A stretch of DNA of 64,000 nucleotides, taken from assembly GCA_019635485.1 (NCBI GenBank), contig JAHBZL010000024.1, positions 1-64,000 on the forward strand, written 5' to 3'. This stretch comes from Piscinibacter sp. Lineage in GTDB: Bacteria; Pseudomonadota; Gammaproteobacteria; Burkholderiales; Burkholderiaceae_C. Of the stretch, positions 53,801-62,900 are shown piece after piece. Position 1 is the first letter of the stretch; the number at the start of each line of letters is the position of its first letter. Made by a program: the position numbers and the translations under genes. Under the pieces are notes generated by a model. It did not search any database, was not told the DNA's origin, and worked only from the letters and a program-made list of their open reading frames with translations.

Positions 53801-53822
53801 CGGCCGATAAATCGATCGGCCG
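53801..53822. promoter_or_regulatory. Inverted repeat in the HlyD-adhesin gap
   Basis: CGGCCGAT-N6-ATCGGCCG (8-bp arms) lies 84 bases after the HlyD stop in an intergenic region (53718-53992) that is clearly richer in A+T than its surroundings. There is no T tract, so it may be an operator or a weak terminator; the adhesin promoter probably lies between here and 53960. Confidence 0.4.
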
Positions 53823-53992
53823 GCGTCCTCGCACGGCCGCGGATCCCGAAGGGCAACCTCCTTATCTGCACGCAAGCGGGCCTGTTCAGTGCGGTTGGTC
53901 ACAGCCGGACTCCAAGAAACTACAAATAGGAAACCCGGCGTCCGTTACGCTCGGTTTCGCAATTTATGACGTCCGCAGTACAGGTTCCCGCC

Positions 53993-56900
53993 ATGCCCAC
54001 GATCGCCCAAGCCGCCCAAGGAATCGTTTCCGCTCTGTGGGGGCATGCGGTGATCCGCGGTGCCGACGGCAAGATGCGCGTCCTCAAGGTGGGCGACCTC
54101 GTCAAGCGGGGCGACGTCATCCTGACCACCCAGGAAGGCATCGTGCAGATCACGCCGGAGGAAGCGCCGGCACGCGCCGAGGCCAAGCCGGCCGAGGGCG
54201 AATCGGAACTGGACCGGGTCATCACCGAACTGAACCAGGGCGACCAGCGCAGCGCGCCGGCGGCCGGCTTGAGCGGCGGCGGCGACGGCAGCCTGCAGGA
54301 GGGCCTGCGGGTCGACCGCATCGCCGAAGGCATCGACGGCGCGTCTGCCTCCTTCGGCTCCGAGCCGGTGGCGGCCAGCGAGGTGCCGCCCAGCGCCGGC
54401 GGAAGCGACGAACCGCCGGCGGACGACACCACGCCGCCCGCGCCCGAACTGGTCGCGAGTTCGAGCAGCATCGGTGCCGTCGAGGAAGGCGCGCCGACCA
54501 ACCTCGGCCTGCAGGCGCCGACCGGCACGCAGTCCGGCACCACCATCGTCGTGACCGACGTCCCGGCGGTGGGCGAGATCCACAAGGCGGACGGCACCCT
54601 GGTGACGCCCGGCATGTCGCTCACGGCGGCCGAACTCGAGGGCCTCGTCTATGTGCCGCCGGCCGACTACGCCCCGGGCACGTCGGTGGGCGAGTTCACC
54701 TACCAGGTGACCAGCGGCGACCAGACCGCGTCGGGCAGCGCGACGATCGCGGTCAGCGCCGTCAACGACGTGCCGCTGGCCAGCGGCGGATCCGCCACCG
54801 GCGCCGAGGATGCGCTGCTGCCGATCGCCCTGGGCGGCAGCGACGTCGACGGCACGATCGTCGGCATCACCGTCACGGACATCCCGGCCGGCAGCATGCT
54901 CCTGCTGGCCGACGGCGTGACCTCCGTGGCAGTCGGCCAGGTGCTGACGCCCGAACAGGCCGGCCACCTGCTGTTCCAGCCCGCGCCCGACTTCAACGGC
55001 GGCACCGCCGTCACCTTCACGGTGACGGACGACGCGGGTGCGGTCTCCGCGCCGGCGAGCATCGGCATCCTCGTCACCGCGGTGAACGACGCCCCGGTGG
55101 TGACCGGCGAGACGGCGCAGGCCATCGGCAGCGCCCCGATCACGATCGACGTGCTTGCCAACGACCGAGACCCGGACGGCGACCCGCTCGGCGTCGCCAG
55201 CGCGACGGTCGACCCGGCCCTCGGCAGCGTGAGCGTGAACCCGGACGGCAGCCTGACCTTCTCGGCCGCCCCCGGCGTGACCGGCCCGGTGACCGTGACC
55301 TACACCGTGACCGACGGCGCCGGCGGCAGCGCCACTGCCAGCGTGCTGATCACGGTGGCGCCCGGGCCGACCGTGAGCGTCGATGCCCCCGCGCTGACCA
55401 GCGACGCGACGCCGACCCTCACCGGCACGACGAACCTGCCCGCGGGGTCGTCGGTGACGCTGACCGTCACCGATGCGACCGGTGCCGTGCAGGTGCTGAC
55501 CGCCGGCGTCGCCGCCGGCGGCATCTTTGCGATCGACGTGCCCGCGGCCCTGGCCGAAGGACCCTACAGCGTCGTCGCCGCGGTCACCGACTCGGCCGGC
55601 AACACGGCCAACGCCACGGACGCCGGTGCCATCGACCTCACCGCCCCGGCGCTGACCGTCGATGCGCCCGCGCTGACCAACGATCCGACGCCGACGATCA
55701 CGGGCACGACGGATCTGCCGGCAGGCTCGACCGTCACGCTCGTCGTGACCGACTCCGCCGGTGCGGTGCAGACCTTGGCGGCCACGGTTGCCGCGGGCGG
55801 TACCTATGCCATCGACGTGCCTTCGGCGCTGCCCGAAGGCAATTACACCGTCGTCGCCTCGGCCTCGGATGCGGCCGGCAATGTCGGCACCGCGAACGAC
55901 AGCGGTGCGATCGATCTGACGGCCCCGACGCTCACCGTCGACGCCCCGGCGCTGACCAACGACTCGACCCCGACGATCACCGGCACGACCAACCTGCCGG
56001 CCGGCTCGACTGTCACGCTCGTCGTGACCGATTCCGCTGGCACCGTGCAGACGCTCACCACCACGGTGGCTGCGGGTGGCACCTATTCCGTCGACGTTCC
56101 CTCGGCACTGGCCGAGGGCAACTTCAGCGTCCTGGCTTCGACCTCGGATGCGGCCGGCAATGCCGCGACGGCCGATGACAGTGGTGCGATCGACCTGACT
56201 GCTCCGACACTCACCGTCGACGCCCCGGCGCTGACGAACGACGCGACCCCGACGATCACCGGCACGACCGACCTGCCCGCCGGTTCGACCGTCACGCTGG
56301 TCATCACCGACTCCGCCGGTGGAGTCCAGACCCTCGCGGCCACGGTCGTGGCCGGCGGCACTTACTCGGTCGACGTTCCGATCGCACTCGCCGAGGGCAA
56401 CTTCGCCGTACTGGCCTCGGCCTCCGATGCCGCGGGCAACGCCGCCACGGCGAACGACAGCGGTGCGATCGACCTGACCGCCCCTTCGCTCACGGTCGAT
56501 GCCCCGGCCCTGACGAACGACTCCACACCGACGATTACGGGGAGCACGAACCTGCCTGCCGGCTCGACCGTGACGCTGGTCGTCACCGACTCCGCCGGTG
56601 CCGTGCAGACCCTCACGGCCACCGTGGCTGCGGGTGGTACCTTTGCCATCGACGTGCCCTCGGCCCTGGCCGAAGGCGACTACTCGGTCGTCGCCTCCGC
56701 TTCCGACGCCGCCGGCAACGCCGCTACCGCGAACGACAGTGGTGCGATCGACCTCACCGCACCGTCGCTGACCGTTGATGCTCCGGCGCTGACCAACGAC
56801 TCGACGCCGACCATCACTGGCACGACGGACCTGCCCGCCGGCTCGACCGTCACGCTCGTCGTGACCGACTCCGCTGGCACAGTCCAGACACTCACTACCA

Positions 56901-59900
56901 TGGTGGCTGCGAGTGGCTCGTATGCCATCGACGTGCCCTCAGCGCTCGCCGAAGGCAGCTACACCGTCGCTGCCTCAGCCACGGATGCGGCCGGCAACGC
57001 GGTCACGGCCGACGACAACGGGGCCATCGACCTCACCGCACCGTCGCTGACCGTCGACGCGCCCGCGCTGACGAATGACTCGACGCCCACGATCACTGGA
57101 ACGACCGACCTTCCGGTTGGGTCCACCGTCACGCTGGTAGTCGCGGATTCGGCGGGAGCGGTGCAGACCCTCGCCGCCGCGGTCACCTCCGGCGGCACCT
57201 ACTCTGTTGATGTTCCAGTCGCACTGGCCGAGGGCAACTACACCGTCGCGGCTTCCGCCACGGACGCCGCAGGCAATGCCGCTACCGCGAATGACACCGG
57301 CGCCATCGACCTCACGGCGCCGACGCTCACGGTCGATGCCCCGGCACTGACAAACGACTCGACCCCGACGATCACCGGCACGACGGACCTGCCCGCCGGT
57401 TCGACCGTCACGCTCGTCGTCACCGACTCCGCTGGCGCGGTGCAGACCCTCACGACCAGCGTGACCGTGGGTGGCACGTACAGCATCGACGTGGCTTCTG
57501 CCCTGGCCGAAGGCAGCTACGCCGTTGTCGCCTCGGCCTCGGATTCCGTCGGCAATGCCGCCACCGCGAACGACAGCGGGGCAGTCGACCTGACCGCTCC
57601 GTCGCTGACCGTCGACGCTCCGGCACTGACCAACGACTCGACCCCGACGATCACCGGCACGACCGACCTGCCTGCCGGTTCGACCGTCACGCTGGTCGTG
57701 ACCGACTCCGCCGGCGCGGCACAGACCGTCACGGCTACCGTTGCCGCGGGCGGCACGTATGCCGTCGACGTGCCCTCCGCCCTGGCCGAAGGCAACTACA
57801 CCGTCGTGGCCTCCGCCACGGACGCCGCTGGCAATGCCGCCACGGCCAACGACAACGGCGCCGTCGACCTGACCGCGCCGACACTCACCGTCGATGCTCC
57901 GGCGCTGACCAGCGACTCGACGCCGACCCTCACGGGCACCACGAACCTGCCTGCCGGTTCGCTTGTCACGCTGGTTGTGACCGACTCCGCCGGCGCCGCG
58001 CAGACCTTCACGGTCACGGCGGCCGCCGGCGGCACGTTTGCCGTCGACGTGCCTTCCGCCCTGGCTGAAGGCAACTACACCGTCGTGGCCTCTGCCTCGG
58101 ATGAGGCCGGCAACACCGCCACCGCGAACGACAACGGCGCCATCGACCTCACGGCCCCGACGCTGACCGTCGACGCCCCGGCACTGACCGGCGACTCGAC
58201 GCCGACGATCTCCGGGTCCACGGACCTGCCGGCGGGCTCGGTGGTCACGCTCGTCGTCACCGACGCCGCCGGTGCCGTTCAAACCCTCACGGCCGCCGTG
58301 GCCGCGGGCGGCACCTATGCGGTCGACGTGCCTTCGGCGCTGGCCGAAGGCAACTACGCTGTCGTGGCTTCGGCCTACGATGCCGCGGGCAACCTGGCCA
58401 CCGCAAACGACAGCGGCGCTGTCGACCTGACCGCCCCGACACTCACCGTCGATGCGCCTGCGCTGTCCAACGACGCCACGCCGACGATCTCCGGCACGAC
58501 GGATCTGCCCGCAGGTTCCCCGGTCACGCTGGTCATCACCGATTCGGCCGGCAGCGTGCAGACGCTGACCGCCACCGCCCTCGCCGGCGGCACCTATGTC
58601 ATCGACGTGCCCTCCGCCCTGGCCGAGGGCAGCTACTCGGTCGTCGCCTCGGCCACGGACGCCGCGGGCAACACCGCCATGGCGAATGACAGTGGCGCCA
58701 TCGATCTGACAGGCCCGACGCTCACGGTCGATGCCCCGGCCCTGACGATCGACTCGACACCGACCATCACGGGCACCACCGACCTGCCCGCCGGTTCGAC
58801 CGTCACGCTGGTCGTGACCGACTCGGCCGGTGCGGTGCAGACCCTGACGGCCAACGTGGCTGCCGGCGGCACGTACGGCATCGACGTGCCGTCAGCGCTG
58901 GCCGAGGGCAGCTACACCGTCGTGGCCTCGGCCTCGGATGCGGCCGGCAATGCCGCCACCGCCAACGACACCGGCGCCGTCGACCTCACCGCACCTTCGC
59001 TGACCGTCGACGCGCCGGCGTTGACGAACGACTCCACACCGACGATCACCGGCACGACCGACCTGCCGGCCGGTTCGACCGTCACGCTCGTCGTCACCGA
59101 TTCCGCCGGTGCGGTCCAGACGCTTGCCGCCACCGTGGCGGCAGGCGGCACGTACGCCATCGACGTGCCCTCGGCCCTCGCCGAGGGCAACTACACCGTA
59201 GTCGCCTCGGCCTCGGATGCGGCGGGCAATGCCGCCAGCGCGAACGACAGCGGTGCCGTCGATCTGACGGCCCCGGCGCTCACGGTCGATGCGCCGGCGC
59301 TGACCAATGACTCGACGCCGACCATCGTCGGCACCACGAACCTGCCGGCCGGCTCGACGGTCGCTCTGGTCGTCACCGATTCGGCCGGCAGCGTGCAGAC
59401 GTTGGCCGCGACCGTCGCCGCCGGCGGCACCTATACCGTCGACGTGCCCTCGGCGCTGGCGGAGGGCAGCTACACCGTCGTCGCATCGGCCTCGGATGGC
59501 GCCGGCAATGCCGCCACGGCGAACGACTCCGGCGCCATCGACCTCACCGCCCCGGCCCTGACCGTCGATGCCCCGGCGCTGACCAACGACTCGACGCCGA
59601 CGATCACGGGCACGACCGACCTGCCCGCCGGCTCCACCGTCACGCTCGTCGTCACCGACTCCGCTGGCGCGGTGCAGACCCTCGCGGCTACCGTGACCGC
59701 GGGCGGCATGTACGGCATCGATGTGCCTTCTGCCTTGGCCGAAGGCAATTACACCGTCTTCGCCTCGGCATCGGATGCCGCCGGCAACTCGGCCGCTGCG
59801 AACGACACCGGCGCCATCGACCTCACCGCACCGTCGTTGACCGTCGACGCCCCGGCGTTGACGAACGACCCGACGCCGACGATCACCGGCACGACCGACC

Positions 59901-62900
59901 TGCCAGCCGGTTCGCCGGTCACGCTGGTGGTCACCGATTCCGCCGGCGGCGTGCAGACGCTGACCGCGATCGTCGTCGCCGGCGGCACCTACGCCATCGA
60001 GGTGCCTTCGACCCTCGCCGAGGGCAGCTACTCGGTCGTCGCCTCGGCCACGGACGCAGCGGGCAACGCCGTCACCGCCAACGACGCCGGCGCGATCGAC
60101 CTGACCGCGCCGACGTTGACCGTCGATGCGCCGGCGCTGACCAACGATCCGACACCGACCATCACCGGTACCACTGACCTGCCGGTCGGCTCGATCGTCA
60201 CGCTGATCGTCACCGACTCCGCCGGTGCTGCGCAGACCCTCGCCGCCACGGTGACTGCGGGCGGCACGTACAGCATCGACGTGCCTTCGGCCCTGGCCGA
60301 GGGCAACTACACCGTCGTCGCCTCGGCCTCCGATGCGGCCGGCAACGGCGCGACGGCCAGTGACAACGGCGCCATCGACCTCACCGCCCCGGCGCTGACC
60401 GTCGATGCCCCGGCACTGACGAATGACTCGACGCCGACGATCACCGGCACGTCCAATCTGCCGACCGGTTCGACCGTCACGCTCGTCGTCACCGACTCTA
60501 CCGGTGCGGTCCAGACTCTTGCGGCCACGGTCGCGGCCGGCGGCACCTACTCGGTCGAGATTCCGATCGCACTCGCGGAAGGCAACTTCACGGTACTGGC
60601 TTCGGCCTCCGATGCTGCAGGCAACGCGGCCACGGCCAATGACACCGGCGCCATCGATCTCACCGCGCCGTCGCTCACCGTCGACGCTCCAGCGCTGACC
60701 AACGATTCGACCCCGACGATCAGCGGTACCACCGACCTGCCGGTCGCGTCGACCGTCACGCTGGTCGTCACCGACTCCGCCGGTGCCGTGCAGACGCTCA
60801 CCGCCACGGTGGCCGCGGGTGGTACCTATGCCATCGACGTGCCCTCCGCGCTGGCCGAAGGCAACTTCACGGTCACCGCCTCGGCGTCGGATGCTGCGGG
60901 CAATGCCGCCACGGCCAATGACAGTGGTGCCGTCGATCTCACCGCGCCGTCGCTGACCGTCGATGCCCCGGCATTGACGAACGACGCGACGCCGACGATC
61001 ACCGGCACGACCGATCTGCCTGCCGGATCGACCGTCACGCTGGTCGTGACCGATTCCGTCGGCGCGGTGCAGACCGTCACGGCCACCGTGGCCGCAGGCG
61101 GCACGTACGCCATCGATGTGCCCTCGGCCTTGGCCGAAGGCAACTACGTCGTCGCAGCCTCGGCCCTGGATGCCGCGGGAAACGCCGCCACCGCCAGCGA
61201 CAGCGGCGCCATCGACCTGACCGCACCGGCGCTCACGGTCGACGCACCCGCGCTGACGAACGATTCGACGCCCACCATCACCGGCACGACCGACCTGCCG
61301 GCCGGATCGACCGTGACCCTCGTCGTCACCGACGCCGCCGGTGCCGTGCAGACGCTCGCCGCCACGGTGGCTGCGGGCGGTACCTATGCCGTCGACGTGC
61401 CCTCGGCCCTGGCCGAAGGCAACTACACCGTCGTGGCCTCGGCGTCCGATGCCGCGGGCAACGCGGCCACCGCGAACGACAACGGGGCAGTCGATCTGAC
61501 CGCACCGACGCTGACGGTCGACGCTCCGGCGTTGACCAACGACCCGACCCCGACGATCACCGGCACGACCGATCTGCCGGTCGGCTCGGACGTCACGCTC
61601 GTCATCACCGATTCGGCCGGCAGCGTGCAGACGCTGACCGCGACCGTCATCGCCGGCGGCACCTATGCCGTCGACGTGCCCTCGGCCCTGGCCGAGGGCA
61701 GCTATTCGGTCGTCGCCTCGGCCACGGACGCCGCGGGCAACTCCGCCACCGCGAATGACAGCGGCGCCATCGACCTGACCGCGCCCACGCTCACCGTCGA
61801 CGCTCCGGCGTTGACGAACGACTCCACCCCGACCATCGCCGGCACGACGAACCTGCCCGCCGGATCGATCGTCACCCTCGTCGTGACCGACTCCGCCGGT
61901 GCCGTGCAGACGCTCGCGGCCACGGTGGCTGCGGGCGGCACGTATGCCATCGACGTGCCCTCCGCGCTGGCCGAAGGCAACTACACCGTCGTGGCCTCGG
62001 CGTCCGATGCCGCGGGCAATGCGGCCACCGCCAACGACAACGGCGCCGTCGACCTCACCGCCCCGACGCTGACCGTCGACGCGCCTGCGCTGACCAAGGA
62101 CGCGACGCCGACGATCACCGGGACGACCGATCTGCCCCCGGGCTCGACCGTCACGCTCGTCGTCACCGACGCCGCAGGTGTCGTGCAGACGCTCGCCGCC
62201 ACGGTGGCTGCGGGCGGTACCTACACCATCGACGTGCCTGCGGCCCTCGCCGAGGGCAGCTACACGGTCGCGGCCTCCGCCACGGATGCCGCCGGCAACA
62301 CTGCGATCGCCAACGACAGCGGCGCCATCGACCTGACCGCCCCGGCCGTGTCGCTGGTGCTCGATCCCGTCACCGCCGACAACGTGCTCAGCGCCGCCGA
62401 GGCGACGGGCAACGTGCAGATCACCGGCACCGCGGGGGGCGACGTGCGCGCGGGCGACATCGTCACGCTCTCGATCGACGGTGCCGACTACCAGGCGGTG
62501 GTCGGTGCAGGCGGCGCCTTCGCGGTGACCGTCCCGGGCGCGGCCCTGGTGGCGGACCCGGACCACCGCATCGACGCCAGCGTCACCCTCACCGATGCCG
62601 CCGGCAACAGCGCGACGGCCACGGCCTCGCAGGCCTACGCCGTCAACACCGCGCCGGACAGTGCGGACCAGAGCGTCGCGACGCTGGAGGACACGCCCTT
62701 CCAGTTCGATACCGGCCACTTCCCCTACATCGACGCCGACGGCCAGCCGCTCGCCGCCATCCGCATCGACACGCTGCCCGCGGCCGGCGAACTGCGCCTC
62801 GCCGGCGTGCTGGTCACCGCAGGCCAGGTGATCGCCGCGGCCGATCTGTCCAGCCTGACCTTCCTGCCCGCCCCGAACGAGAACGGGAACGACTACGCGA

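Noticed and set aside
54037-56178. 713-codon plus-strand frame at the start of the adhesin
   Set aside because: Out-of-frame Arg/Gly/Ala-rich product; the real frame starts at 53993 (frame 2) and stays open to the window end.
55373-62347. Regular direct repeats suggesting a CRISPR or satellite array
   Set aside because: The 279-bp units are a continuous coding frame with no spacers.
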